DNA of 64,000 nucleotides, from contig MWTB01000010.1 in NCBI GenBank assembly GCA_002050275.1, positions 1-64,000 of the forward strand. The letters are read 5' to 3'. Shown here in pieces: positions 54,544 to 62,235 of this stretch (positions are counted from its first letter, which is position 1; each line of letters opens with the position of its first letter). Origin of the DNA: Anaerolineae bacterium UTCFX1. Lineage in GTDB: Bacteria > Chloroflexota > Anaerolineae > Anaerolineales > Villigracilaceae. The notes under the pieces were generated by a model. It did no database searches and was not told the origin of the DNA. It was given only the letters and a program-made list of their open reading frames with translations. A program made the translations under genes and the position numbers.

Positions 54544-56397
54544 ATGGCTGATCCTGTCGATTCGCAACGTCCCGCTCAAGAAACGGAAATTGACAATCCC
54601 GTCTTCCAAGACGCAGTGGAAGCCCTGCGTCAAGGAGACAAAGCCAAAGCCCGCGAGCTATTCACCGATTTATTCAAAACCGACCAAAATAACGCGACTT
54701 ATTGGGTATGGATGAGCGCAGCGGTCGATTCGCCGAAAGAACGAATCTATTGCCTGCAAACCGCGTTCAAACTCGACCCGGAAAACGTCGCCGCCAAACA
54801 AGGCTTAATCTTACTGGGAGCGCTTCCAGCGGACGAAACCGTTCAGCCGTTTTCGCTGAATCGTCCGCGTGCGTGGGAGCAAAAATTACTGCTCGCGCAC
54901 GAAAAGCCGAAGCCTAAAGGTTGGGCAGCGGTGCGCGCCAGCCCAGTCTTCCGCCTCGGCGGAATCGCCATAGTGATCGCACTTCTGTTCGGCGGAGCGT
55001 ACTTCGGGTTCATTGTCCCGGCATCGCAACAAGCGCTCCCTCCCACGCGAACGCCGGGTCCCTCGCCTACCTGGACCTTCACGCCGACCTTCATCGGAGC
55101 AAAAGGCGCGCCGACTGGAACGCCCCTGCCTTTCGCCGAATTGCTCGACGCGCCGCTGACGCCGACGCCTTTTTATGTAAACACACCGCGCTCTCCGATC
55201 ACCGCCGACATGTATCGCCGCTTCCTCAACAACTTCAAAGCGGGACAATGGGACGATGCCATCGCTGTTATGCAAGAGATCGCACGGTTCGAATCGGGCG
55301 CGGCTGATCCCTACTATTACATCGGCGAGGCATACCGTTTTAAAGGCAACCCCTCCAGCGCCATTCAGGCATATGAGACCGCAATCGAAAAAGACCCCAA
55401 CTTCGGCGCGGCGTACGTCGGGTTGGCGCGAGCGCGCATACAAAGCAACCCTAGCGCAAATACGCTTCCATTGTTAGACAAAGCCATCGAACTTGACCCG
55501 AATTTCGGCGAAGCCTACCTTGAACGCGCAAAAGTCAGGCTGCGAGACGGCGACCTACAAGGCGCGGTGCGCGAACTCGATAACGCCAATCGCCTGTTGC
55601 CAAATTCGCCGCTGGTCTTCTATACGCTGGCATTGGTTCGCCAACAAGAGGGCGAACTGGAACTTGCGATTGAGACCGCTCAGCGCGCCAGTACGCTCGA
55701 TCCTTCGTATATGCCCGCCTACCTTCTGCTTGGGCGCTTATATGCGGAAACCGGCGACAATGCGAAAGCCGGCGTGGCGCTGGAAACCTACCTTAAATAC
55801 AACGCCGGCGACGACGATACGCTCTTGTTATACGGAAAGATCTTATTTAATAACGGAGCCTATCGCGAGACGGTTCGCACAATGGATCGAATTATTTCGA
55901 TAGACAGAAACCGGCGCGAAGCGTATCTCTATCGCTTCTACGCTAACGTAGAATTGGGAGACGGCGAAAGCGCCGACGCCGACATAGACCGCCTGCTGAC
56001 TTATTATCCAAACATATTCGAATTCAACATCGCCCTAATCCGCGCGCATTTGATTCAAGGACGCGCCGGAAGCGCGCTCCAAATTCTGGAAAGAGCAACG
56101 CGCCTTGCTGAAGACGATAAGCAAAAAGCGGCTCTATATTTCTGGGGAGGCGTCGTTTATGAGAAACGCGAGGATTTCAAAAAAGCGGCGAATTATTGGC
56201 AGCTGTTATTGAACCTGCCTCAAAACGCGACGACTCAAACGCAACGCAATACGGCGCAGGAACATCTGCTTGATATCTACACGGCGACTCCTCTGCCACC
56301 TCCGACGCGGACACAAACTCCTACGGCGACAAAACTCACAACGCCAACAAGAACGCCGACGCCCACGCCCCTGCCAACCCAAACAAAAAGCGGCTGA
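54544..56397 (+). CDS. Membrane-anchored TPR-repeat protein
   Basis: 617 residues. A cytoplasmic TPR-like segment (20-90), one membrane helix (about 139-160, FRLGGIAIVIALLFGGAYFG), a Thr/Pro linker, then about nine TPR units (roughly 220-580), with repeats such as DPYYYIGEAYRFKGNPSSAI and GEAYLERAKVRLRDGDLQGA. The tail is Thr/Pro-rich. It probably scaffolds protein complexes outside the membrane. The ATG follows TAAAAT (54532-54537) by six bases and no ribosome-binding site is visible. Its stop is within the terminator hairpin at 56386. Confidence 0.9.
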   Translation: MADPVDSQRPAQETEIDNPVFQDAVEALRQGDKAKARELFTDLFKTDQNNATYWVWMSAAVDSPKERIYCLQTAFKLDPENVAAKQGLILLGALPADETVQPFSLNRPRAWEQKLLLAHEKPKPKGWAAVRASPVFRLGGIAIVIALLFGGAYFGFIVPASQQALPPTRTPGPSPTWTFTPTFIGAKGAPTGTPLPFAELLDAPLTPTPFYVNTPRSPITADMYRRFLNNFKAGQWDDAIAVMQEIARFESGAADPYYYIGEAYRFKGNPSSAIQAYETAIEKDPNFGAAYVGLARARIQSNPSANTLPLLDKAIELDPNFGEAYLERAKVRLRDGDLQGAVRELDNANRLLPNSPLVFYTLALVRQQEGELELAIETAQRASTLDPSYMPAYLLLGRLYAETGDNAKAGVALETYLKYNAGDDDTLLLYGKILFNNGAYRETVRTMDRIISIDRNRREAYLYRFYANVELGDGESADADIDRLLTYYPNIFEFNIALIRAHLIQGRAGSALQILERATRLAEDDKQKAALYFWGGVVYEKREDFKKAANYWQLLLNLPQNATTQTQRNTAQEHLLDIYTATPLPPPTRTQTPTATKLTTPTRTPTPTPLPTQTKSG

Positions 56398-56413
56398 ACT
56401 CTCAGCCGCTTTT
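56386..56413 (+). terminator. Intrinsic terminator of the TPR gene
   Basis: AAAAGCGGCTGA pairs perfectly with TCAGCCGCTTTT around ACTC and is followed by TTCTATTTT. The stop codon TGA is part of the stem. The convergent DUF971 gene ends at 56416. Confidence 0.9.
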
Positions 56414-56415
56414 TT

Positions 56416-56778
56416 CTATTTTGCGCCGTATTTCGCGCGGTCTTCTTCGCATGGACATAACGCACGAAGATAATGCCAATTATAGATCCCGTAATCGTGG
56501 CCGTCTTCCCAGACGAGCGTCAGCGCATAGGAACCGGTAATCACAACATTCTCTAAACGCGTAGACGGCGATTCCGCCATCTTCAGCTGAAACACGCCGG
56601 GATCGGGCTCAGAACGCATGTTGGCGTGCCCGCCGCGACACGAAGCGCACGGACATGCTGCGCGCAACAGGTCGAACGGATAGACGCTCGTATGTCCATC
56701 GTTCCATGTAATCGTCAATTCCCGCTTTGTTTTATTAGCGTTTACGCTGGTTGGTTTTTCGCTCACAAACAACTCCAT
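56416..56778 (-). CDS. DUF971-family protein
   Basis: 120 residues with the DUF971 fold, seen alone or at the N-terminus of gamma-butyrobetaine hydroxylase. RELTITWNDGHTSVYPFDLL is the core; RAACPCASCRGG and RALCPCEEDR give Cys residues that could bind zinc or iron. In other genomes this domain is linked to iron-sulfur cluster proteins, but that link is not shown here. The start ATG at 56778 follows AAGAAATGGAG-like text. Confidence 0.88.
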   Translation of the reverse strand: MELFVSEKPTSVNANKTKRELTITWNDGHTSVYPFDLLRAACPCASCRGGHANMRSEPDPGVFQLKMAESPSTRLENVVITGSYALTLVWEDGHDYGIYNWHYLRALCPCEEDRAKYGAK

Positions 56779-56853
56779 TTCTTAACTGCGAGGTCCGCTC
56801 CGTGCGCTGAGATTCTTCTCTCTACGAACTGTGCGCCTCGCACGATGAATTTT

Positions 56854-57327
56854 TCAAGGCGAAGGAATGTAACTCAAGAAATCCGCCGCCGCCCAGCCGA
56901 CGCGCGTACTGTCATACGGCGCGACGAGACGCCACCAAGTATACCCGTCCACAACTTGAGGACCTTCCTTCACAACAAACACTTCCGAATCATACCCGAG
57001 AAAATCGGGATTGCCGGTCAAGCCCGGCTCCGAACGGATCCGCAGACCATCGCCGCCGGTGCCGGTAATTTGCACATAGGCGCCAATGGCGATGCCCGGC
57101 GGCGTAGAAGTCGGCGCGAAAGGATCAATGGTGGCGGTCGGCGGCGCGCTAGAGGTGGAGGTTGAGGCAGGGATCACGGTCAAGTTGGCTGAGGCAAATC
57201 CCACTTCAGCCGGCTGAAGCGGGGAGGTCAACCCGATGGAAAGAGCGACAAGGAACAGCAACAATCCCGCAACTAGAATCGCGCCGAGAATCACCCATTT
57301 ATTGAAAAGCGGTTTAATATTCGTCAT
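56854..57327 (-). CDS. Membrane-anchored bacterial SH3-domain protein
   Basis: 157 residues: a membrane helix at 11-31 (WVILGAILVAGLLLFLVALS), a Ser/Thr/Pro linker, and a C-terminal SH3_3-like domain (YVQITGTGGDGLRIRSEPGL, VVDGYTWWRLVAPYDSTRVG). The domain usually binds cell-wall peptides. It overlaps the upstream diacylglycerol kinase gene by 4 bases (57324-57327), so the two are translationally coupled. Confidence 0.9.
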   Translation of the reverse strand: MTNIKPLFNKWVILGAILVAGLLLFLVALSIGLTSPLQPAEVGFASANLTVIPASTSTSSAPPTATIDPFAPTSTPPGIAIGAYVQITGTGGDGLRIRSEPGLTGNPDFLGYDSEVFVVKEGPQVVDGYTWWRLVAPYDSTRVGWAAADFLSYIPSP

Positions 57328-58259
57328 CGTTTCAACAACTTCATACCGCGCGGCGGCATAAGCATTTTGAGCGCGCCCGGCTTTACTTTAATCTCAACCT
57401 GTTGCGCCGAACCGCGCGGCTCGCCGTCGGTCTGGATCAGAAACGGCGAATCCGCTTCAATACGCAGCGAGGTAAAGGTAATTTTACGCGCCATATCGGA
57501 ATTAACGTGCGTGCCAGACATCATTTCATAAGCAAGGCGCAACGCGTCGCCAAGATGGCTGCCGCTGAACAACCACATATCGAGCAAGCCATCGTTCAGA
57601 TATGCTTCCGGCGAAAGGTTCGACAAGCCGCCGAGATAATGACGAATATTAGTGGCGACCGCTACGATATATTGACCTTCCACTTCCACGTCGTCCGCCC
57701 ACAGTCGCAACTTCACGCCGCGCCATTGCGCGGCTTGCATTAACGTCTGCGTCGTAAATTCGGTAAACGCAAAAAATTTTTCTACGCGGATGCGCGGTTC
57801 GATGGTATGAATGGTCATCGCGTCCAAGCCAATACCCGCCCACATCATAAACGATACGTCGTTGCACATGCCCACATCAACTGCATAACATGGCGCGTTC
57901 GCCAATAGCTTCGCATTGCGTTTAAGTTCCCAGAAATTTCCGAACGTGAACGCTCGCATTCCTAATTCGGCGCTCCACACGTTCGCGGTTCCCGCAGGCA
58001 AGACCCCGAGCGCAGTGTCCGAATCGATCAAGCCGTTGACGACGTTGCCGATGGTGCCGTCGCCGCCGATGGCGAACGCCGCTTCTTTTTTCTCGACGGC
58101 AGCCTGCCTCGCCAATTGGACGGTGTGTTCGCCGCTTTTGGTCGCCTCTGCGTCTACCTTCCAACCTGCCGTCTTGAGCGTTTTTACGACAGATTTAATG
58201 AAAGGTTTAACCGAGAATCGTCCCGCTGCCGGGTTGTAGATGATGACCGCGCTTCGCAT
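57324..58259 (-). CDS. Diacylglycerol/lipid kinase family protein
   Basis: 311 residues from the ATG at 58257-58259 (MRSAVIIYNPAAGRFSVKPF), the usual start of YegS/DgkB-like proteins. The nucleotide-binding motif is AFAIGGDGTIGNVVNGL, and LGVLPAGTANVWSAELGM is the second conserved block. It phosphorylates a lipid or sphingoid acceptor; the exact substrate cannot be read. The longer frame to 58292 starts inside an inverted repeat, so I reject it. Confidence 0.92.
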   Translation of the reverse strand: MRSAVIIYNPAAGRFSVKPFIKSVVKTLKTAGWKVDAEATKSGEHTVQLARQAAVEKKEAAFAIGGDGTIGNVVNGLIDSDTALGVLPAGTANVWSAELGMRAFTFGNFWELKRNAKLLANAPCYAVDVGMCNDVSFMMWAGIGLDAMTIHTIEPRIRVEKFFAFTEFTTQTLMQAAQWRGVKLRLWADDVEVEGQYIVAVATNIRHYLGGLSNLSPEAYLNDGLLDMWLFSGSHLGDALRLAYEMMSGTHVNSDMARKITFTSLRIEADSPFLIQTDGEPRGSAQQVEIKVKPGALKMLMPPRGMKLLKR

Positions 58260-58283
58260 GGATAGGATTATACCCACACACGG

Positions 58284-58338
58284 AGTAGACAAGTAGTCAT
58301 GTAAACAAACACGTCTCTACTTATTTATATGACTACTT
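58284..58338. repeat. Inverted repeat with 8-bp-period units
   Basis: Three consecutive octamers on the plus strand read AGTAGACA, AGTAGTCA, TGTAAACA (58284-58307). Perfect 10-bp arms AAGTAGTCAT (58291-58300) and ATGACTACTT (58329-58338) enclose a 28-base loop. The right arm overlaps the btuD stop codon. It may act as a weak terminator and appears related to the octamer arrays at 39833 and 62037. Confidence 0.65.
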
Positions 58339-59103
58339 CTTCCCCGATAACACCAGCGGTGCATCCAAAAAAGGATGCTTGACCACTTGCACCGGCAAGC
58401 AATACGCTTCGGCGATCAATTCGGGTTGTAACACTTCTTTCGGTTTCCCAATGGCTTTGATCTTCCCCGCGACCATAAGGGCGATGCGATCCGCGTACTG
58501 CGCGGCTAGATTGAGGTCGTGCAACGCAATTAACACGGCAAGATTATCTTTGCGCGCGAGTTCAACGACCAATTCCAGCATACCCACTTGATACTGTAAA
58601 TCCAAATGCGCAGTCGGCTCGTCGAGCAAAAGAATCGGTGTTGATTGACATAAAGCGCGCGCGAGCAGAATCCGTTGTTGTTCTCCACCGGAGAGCTCGC
58701 CCACGCGCCGTTCCGCGAACAGAAGAGCGCTCACGCGTTGAAGCGATTGCCGCGCGATCTCCTCGTCATGTTGCGATGGCTGACCTAAAAATCCTAGATA
58801 GGGCGTGCGCCCAAGCAAAACCGTTTCCCACACTGTGAACGCGGGCGGCATGGAAACGGCTTGCGGAACGGTGGCGATATATTTTGCGCGCCGCATGGGA
58901 TTCAACGAGGCGAAGTCGTCTCCGTTCGCGCGGACGTGACCCGCGTAGGGAATTACTCCGCTCGCAGCGCGGATGAGCGTGGATTTTCCCGCACCGTTCG
59001 GTCCGATCAGCGCGAGGACTTCGCCGCTTTGCACATCAAGAGAAATATTGTGCAAGATTTGGCGCGAGCCGTAAGAGACGGAGAGGGATTGGATTTTCAA
59101 CAT
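58333..59103 (-). CDS. btuD: ABC transporter ATP-binding protein, cobalamin/iron-siderophore type
   Basis: 256 residues. Walker A GPNGAGKST is at 34-42, the Q-loop lies in ATVPQAVSMP, the signature LSGGEQQRILLARAL and Walker B ILLLDEPTAHLDL follow, and the switch His is in ALHDLNLAAQYA. It is the FepC/BtuD subgroup. Its partner permease and binding protein are upstream in the same direction, and a cobalamin riboswitch precedes btuF, so vitamin B12 or cobinamide import is the best call; heme or iron siderophore is the alternative. Confidence 0.9.
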   Translation of the reverse strand: MLKIQSLSVSYGSRQILHNISLDVQSGEVLALIGPNGAGKSTLIRAASGVIPYAGHVRANGDDFASLNPMRRAKYIATVPQAVSMPPAFTVWETVLLGRTPYLGFLGQPSQHDEEIARQSLQRVSALLFAERRVGELSGGEQQRILLARALCQSTPILLLDEPTAHLDLQYQVGMLELVVELARKDNLAVLIALHDLNLAAQYADRIALMVAGKIKAIGKPKEVLQPELIAEAYCLPVQVVKHPFLDAPLVLSGKK

Positions 59104-59111
59104 ATTTTCTT

Positions 59112-59163
59112 GTAGGGGCGGGGTTGCCCCGCCCGTTAGGGGGCGAGGCTCTCTCGCCCCTAC
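59112..59163. repeat. GTAGGGGCG double-hairpin repeat
   Basis: Outer arms GTAGGGGCG and CGCCCCTAC enclose two inner GC hairpins, GGGGCGGGGTTGCCCCGCCC-like and GGGCGAG/CTCGCCC-like. It lies between the acetyltransferase and btuD genes and could protect or separate parts of the message. Confidence 0.85.
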
Positions 59164-59166
59164 GAA

Positions 59167-59700
59167 TTAAAACATCAAATACCAATACAATGCGATCTCG
59201 CTTTTCGATTCGGGAAAATTCTTATAGGCATGGAGATCAAATCCGCCGAGCGTAAAACCGTATCTTTCATATAACTTGCAGGCGGGCACATTATTATTCT
59301 GAGTCTCCAGCATGAGACCGGGGAAGTTTTGCGCTCTTGCCCATTCGATAGCGCATTTTATCAACGCACTGCCGACGCCTTTGCCTCGGAATGGCGTATT
59401 CACCGCCAGTTCTTCAATGTACGCAAATTTATTCCACCACGGCAGGAGTTTGATCTGACCGACGGGTTTGCCGTCCACATCTGCAAAGAAGATGGCTTTT
59501 TGCGGGTCGTTGATAAAACTTGCGTACTCCTCAGGCTCGATGATGAGGATTTTTTCATACGACGGCACGGGAATGATCGAGTAGGTGATTTGGTTGTCTT
59601 CGACATACAACACAAGGTGCGAGTTGACGATGGAGTTGAGGTCGAACGTATCAACCTGATTCACGGAACCCGCATCCATTTGGCGGATGGAAATGTCCAT
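59167..59700 (-). CDS. GNAT acetyltransferase resembling streptothricin acetyltransferase
   Basis: 177 residues from the ATG at 59698-59700 (MDISIRQMDAGSVNQVDTFD). The acetyl-CoA-binding core is YIEELAVNTPFRGKGVGSAL, and the C-terminal LMLETQNNNVPACKLYERYG and FTLGGFDLHAYK closely follow the pattern of Sat/SatA streptothricin acetyltransferases. True substrate is unknown; many relatives act on other amines. It overlaps nothing but begins 3 bases before the btuC stop ends, inside the importer operon, an odd place for such an enzyme. Confidence 0.82.
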   Translation of the reverse strand: MDISIRQMDAGSVNQVDTFDLNSIVNSHLVLYVEDNQITYSIIPVPSYEKILIIEPEEYASFINDPQKAIFFADVDGKPVGQIKLLPWWNKFAYIEELAVNTPFRGKGVGSALIKCAIEWARAQNFPGLMLETQNNNVPACKLYERYGFTLGGFDLHAYKNFPESKSEIALYWYLMF

Positions 59701-59702
59701 GG

Positions 59703-60698
59703 CTACCAATATCCTTGGTTTTTAGAACGCCTCAACACCCACAAAAAGAACGGAGCGCCAGCGAGGGCGGTGACGACTCCCACCGGCAGTTCTTGCGGAG
59801 CGAGAGCTGCGCGCGCGACCACGTCTGAGATCAACAAGATCGCGGCGCCGCCGAGAATGCTGAGAGGCAATAAACGCCGATAATCGGGACCAAACCAAAG
59901 TCGCGTGAGATGCGGGACGATCAGCCCGACAAAGCCAATGATGCCGGAAAAAGCCACCGCGGCGGCGGTCGCCAGCGAAGCGGAGATCAAAATGATCCGT
60001 TTGGCGCGCGTCACATCTAAGCCGAGTTGCTGCGCTTGCTCATCGCCGAATTGAAGCAGGTTCAGCGCGTGACCACTGAAGATCAACACGCCGAGACCGA
60101 GGAGAAGATAAGGAAGAATGGCGAACGTGAACGACCATCCGAGTTGAATCGAGCCGCCCATCAGCCAACTCATCGCGCGGCGCAGTTCGCCGTCGGAGCG
60201 AAGCATGAGGAACGACATCAACGATGTGGCGAACGCCGAGACTGCCACGCCCGCGAGGATCAAATTGGTGACGGGCGTGGTCTGACCGACGCGCGCCAAA
60301 AAATAAACAATCGCCACCGTAAGCAAGCCGAAGAGAAACGCGGCGAGCGGGACCGCCATCAAGCCCCAAAACGAATAGGGCCAGCGCACCGTCATAGCAA
60401 GCACCGCGCCCAAACCCGCACCGGAGGAGATACCGATGAGGAACGGGTCAGCCAGCGGGTTGCGGAATAAGCCTTGATACGCCGCGCCGCTTCCACCCAA
60501 CGCCATGCCGGTCAGCGCGATCAACACCGTGCGCGGCAGGCGGATGTTCCATAAAATATTCTTGGTTAGATCGGAGCCGCCTCCTTTGATCGCCGCAAAA
60601 ATTTCATCCAACGGCAGGAATACTGAACCGATGGCTAAACTGAAAAGCATAGCGAGTAGAAGGAAGAGGAAAGAGGAAAGAAATGGGAAGCGGCGCAT
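59703..60698 (-). CDS. btuC: ABC transporter permease, FecCD/BtuC family
   Basis: 331 residues with about ten membrane helices. Family landmarks: LPRTVLIALTGMALGGSGAAYQ, RNPLADPFLIGISSGAGLGA, WLMGGSIQLGW, and GFVGLIVPHLTRLWFGPDYR (the ATPase-coupling region). It forms the channel with BtuD and receives substrate from the lipoprotein BtuF upstream. Substrate call rests on the upstream riboswitch. Confidence 0.93.
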   Translation of the reverse strand: MRRFPFLSSFLFLLLAMLFSLAIGSVFLPLDEIFAAIKGGGSDLTKNILWNIRLPRTVLIALTGMALGGSGAAYQGLFRNPLADPFLIGISSGAGLGAVLAMTVRWPYSFWGLMAVPLAAFLFGLLTVAIVYFLARVGQTTPVTNLILAGVAVSAFATSLMSFLMLRSDGELRRAMSWLMGGSIQLGWSFTFAILPYLLLGLGVLIFSGHALNLLQFGDEQAQQLGLDVTRAKRIILISASLATAAAVAFSGIIGFVGLIVPHLTRLWFGPDYRRLLPLSILGGAAILLISDVVARAALAPQELPVGVVTALAGAPFFLWVLRRSKNQGYW

Positions 60699-60729
60699 GG
60701 AATATGAAGATAAGTATACAGGTTATGAT

Positions 60730-60828
60730 TTACGCAAGTCAAAACCTTTTGCCGCGAATTTCGCTATTTCACGCGAATTGTATTAAAAATTAGCGAAATT
60801 CGCGGCTCGGTCTTGGGGCTTTGCGTAA
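60730..60828. repeat. Palindromic element between btuF and btuC
   Basis: Perfect 16-bp arms GCCGCGAATTTCGCTA (60751-60766) and TAGCGAAATTCGCGGC (60791-60806) lie inside outer arms TTACGCAA (60730) and TTGCGTAA (60821-60828). The loop contains further CGCGAATT copies. It splits the importer operon and may reduce expression downstream or stabilise the upstream message. Confidence 0.88.
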
Positions 60829-60849
60829 GCCCTGCAGGTATACAGATAG

Positions 60850-60883
60850 ACAAGTGCACAAAAAACGTGTTTACTTGTCTACT
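60850..60883. repeat. Inverted repeat with two 8-base units
   Basis: Left arm AGACAAGT (60848-60855 region) pairs with ACTTGTCT at 60873-60880. On the minus strand the right side reads AGTAGACA then AGTAAACA at exact 8-base spacing, the same octamers as at 58284. TTTTTT lies between, so on the minus strand it follows btuF as a possible weak terminator. Confidence 0.55.
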
Positions 60884-60893
60884 TGTTTCTTTT

Positions 60894-61871
60894 TTACTTC
60901 ACTAATTCAGGATAAAGAATCTTCAACATTTCTTCCAAACCATCCACCAAACGCGGGCCGGGGCGGCTGGCGAGATTGTCGTCGAACGGAATAATGGCGC
61001 CACTTTTTACGGCAGTTAGGTCTGCCCAGCCCGGTCGCGCGGCAACCGACTCAGCCGTCACGCCATACGCCGCATCGCCCAATAAAATAAAATCGGGGTT
61101 TTGTAGAACGATCTCCTCCACGCTGATCTGCGCGTACGGCTCGCTCAACACGCCGCCAATATTCACGCCGCCCGCCATCGCGATTATCGTATCAATAAAC
61201 GTGCCAGCGCCCGTCGTCCACGGTTTGGAGGCATCCGTCCCGTCAATTTCATAAAACACTTTCGGCTTTTCGACGAAGTTTGCCGTCGCCGCAGTAACCG
61301 CATCCACGCGCACGGATAAAGACTCAGCCAACGCGCTCGCTTCCTCTTCGTGACCTGTCAACTGCCCGAACAATTTAACCTGCTCGAACAGTTCGGCAAA
61401 CGTGACGGGATTATTCAGGTAATACACCGTGACGCCTAAATTCTCCAGCGCTTTCACCTGCTCCGGCGTATTTGCTTGCGCGGCGATCACCAGATCGGGT
61501 TTGAGCGCCAGAATGGCTTCGGTGTTCAAGTCGCCGTATGTGCTTCCGATGCTTGCCACGTTCAGCGCTTCTTCGGGGAAATTGGACATTTCATCGCGCC
61601 CGACAGTTTGCGAACCGGCGCCGACCGCAAAAAGAAATTCGGTGATCGAAGGCGCGAGCGAGACGACGCGCTGCGCGGGACCTTCGAGTTTGACTTCACG
61701 TCCCAGACCGTCGGTGAAGGCAACGACAGCCGCCTCTGTCGCAGGGACGGCTGTCGCGGCTTGGGTGGCGGGAACTTCCGTGGCGGCCGGCGCGACTGTG
61801 GCTGTGGCTTGAGGGGCACACGCCGCGAGTAATGCGATCAACAAGGTTAATACAAAAAACTTTCGTAACAT
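60894..61871 (-). CDS. btuF: Periplasmic/surface binding lipoprotein, BtuF-like
   Basis: 325 residues. The signal peptide MLRKFFVLTLLIALLAACAP has lipobox Cys18, then an Ala/Thr/Pro linker to 48. The body has the BtuF/FhuD fold: RVVSLAPSITEFLFAVGAGS, ALKPDLVIAAQANTPEQVKA, ENLGVTVYYLNNPVTFAELF, TGAGTFIDTIIAMAGGVNIG, and QISVEEIVLQNPDFILLGDA. It captures the ligand for BtuCD. AGGAG precedes the ATG. A cobalamin riboswitch with terminator lies upstream. Confidence 0.93.
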   Translation of the reverse strand: MLRKFFVLTLLIALLAACAPQATATVAPAATEVPATQAATAVPATEAAVVAFTDGLGREVKLEGPAQRVVSLAPSITEFLFAVGAGSQTVGRDEMSNFPEEALNVASIGSTYGDLNTEAILALKPDLVIAAQANTPEQVKALENLGVTVYYLNNPVTFAELFEQVKLFGQLTGHEEEASALAESLSVRVDAVTAATANFVEKPKVFYEIDGTDASKPWTTGAGTFIDTIIAMAGGVNIGGVLSEPYAQISVEEIVLQNPDFILLGDAAYGVTAESVAARPGWADLTAVKSGAIIPFDDNLASRPGPRLVDGLEEMLKILYPELVK

Positions 61872-61890
61872 GGTTTCTCCTAAAGGGTTG

Positions 61891-61916
61891 GTAAAACCGA
61901 CTTAAGTCGGTTTTAC
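61891..61916. repeat. 26-bp perfect palindrome before btuF
   Basis: GTAAAACCGACTT and its complement AAGTCGGTTTTAC meet without a spacer. The central 16 bases are identical to the palindrome at 7-24. It lies between the leader terminator and the btuF ribosome-binding site. Confidence 0.9.
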
Positions 61917-61922
61917 AGAATC

Positions 61923-61945
61923 AAAAACCCCAGCATTGGCTGGGG
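61923..61945 (-). terminator. Intrinsic terminator in the btuF leader
   Basis: On the minus strand CCCCAGC pairs with GCTGGGG around CAAT and TTTTTGA follows. It lies between the riboswitch and btuF, so it is the likely expression platform. The stretch GGAGGTGGAGGAC upstream faces CCTCCCCAACCTCCCC, allowing alternative antiterminator pairing. Confidence 0.85.
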
Positions 61946-62011
61946 AGGTTGGGGAGGCAATTCCGAGTCTAGCCGTCCTCCACCTCCTTTCTGCGAGAGA
62001 GTGGCGAACCG

Positions 62012-62188
62012 ACCAGAGCGGGCGACCTGACTTATTTAGTCCGCTAGTCGTTTAGTCGCTTAGTCATGTAGTCGGCATACCGACTATCAGACTATTTGAC
62101 TATCAGACTATTTGACTAACTTCACAGTTGCGCGACAGTGTTGGAATTACACCAACTTCGCCGCTGGCTGATCGTGATCTATTGTACG
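62012..62188 (-). promoter_or_regulatory. Cobalamin riboswitch with repeat-built variable stem
   Basis: On the minus strand the conserved core reads GGCGAAGTTGGTGTAATTCC, then AACACTGTCGCGCAACTGTGA (62165-62122 overall), matching the B12-box pattern (GGGAA..GGTG..AATCC..CTGTCCCGCAACTGTGA). The 3' conserved box AGTCAGGTCGCCCGC is at 62032-62018, matching AGYCAGG..ACCYGCC. Between them, where other cobalamin riboswitches have a variable stem, lies only the octamer array. It should lower btuFCD expression when B12 is plentiful through the terminator downstream. No covariance search could be run. Confidence 0.85.
62037..62121. repeat. Inverted 8-bp-period array, 5+5 units
   Basis: On the plus strand TAGTC plus three variable bases occurs five times at 62037, 62045, 62053, 62061 and 62069; after ATACC, GACTA plus three bases occurs five times at 62082, 62090, 62098, 62106 and 62114. 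Every step is 8 bases. As RNA it would fold into a rod of 5-bp helices separated by 3x3 internal loops, with a 7-bp closing helix TAGTCGG/CCGACTA. Confidence 0.95.
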
Positions 62189-62194
62189 AAGTGT

Positions 62195-62223
62195 ATTGTA
62201 TGTCGCAAGCGCGGGAACGTCAA
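62195..62223 (-). promoter_or_regulatory. Promoter of the btuF riboswitch transcript
   Basis: Minus strand TTGACG at 62218-62223, 17-base spacer, TACAAT at 62195-62200. The start near 62188 is just upstream of the riboswitch core. It lies in the 3' end region after the trkA-like gene. Confidence 0.8.
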
Positions 62224-62235
62224 TGCTTGCAAGAT

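Noticed and set aside
58260..58292. An upstream start for the lipid kinase (MSTPCVGIILS)
   Set aside because: It begins within an inverted repeat; MRSAVIIYNPAAG is the family start.
62037..62121. Octamer array as a CRISPR or protein operator cluster
   Set aside because: Repeats are only 5 bp with 3-base gaps, half in each orientation, and sit inside a riboswitch; RNA hairpin is a better reading.
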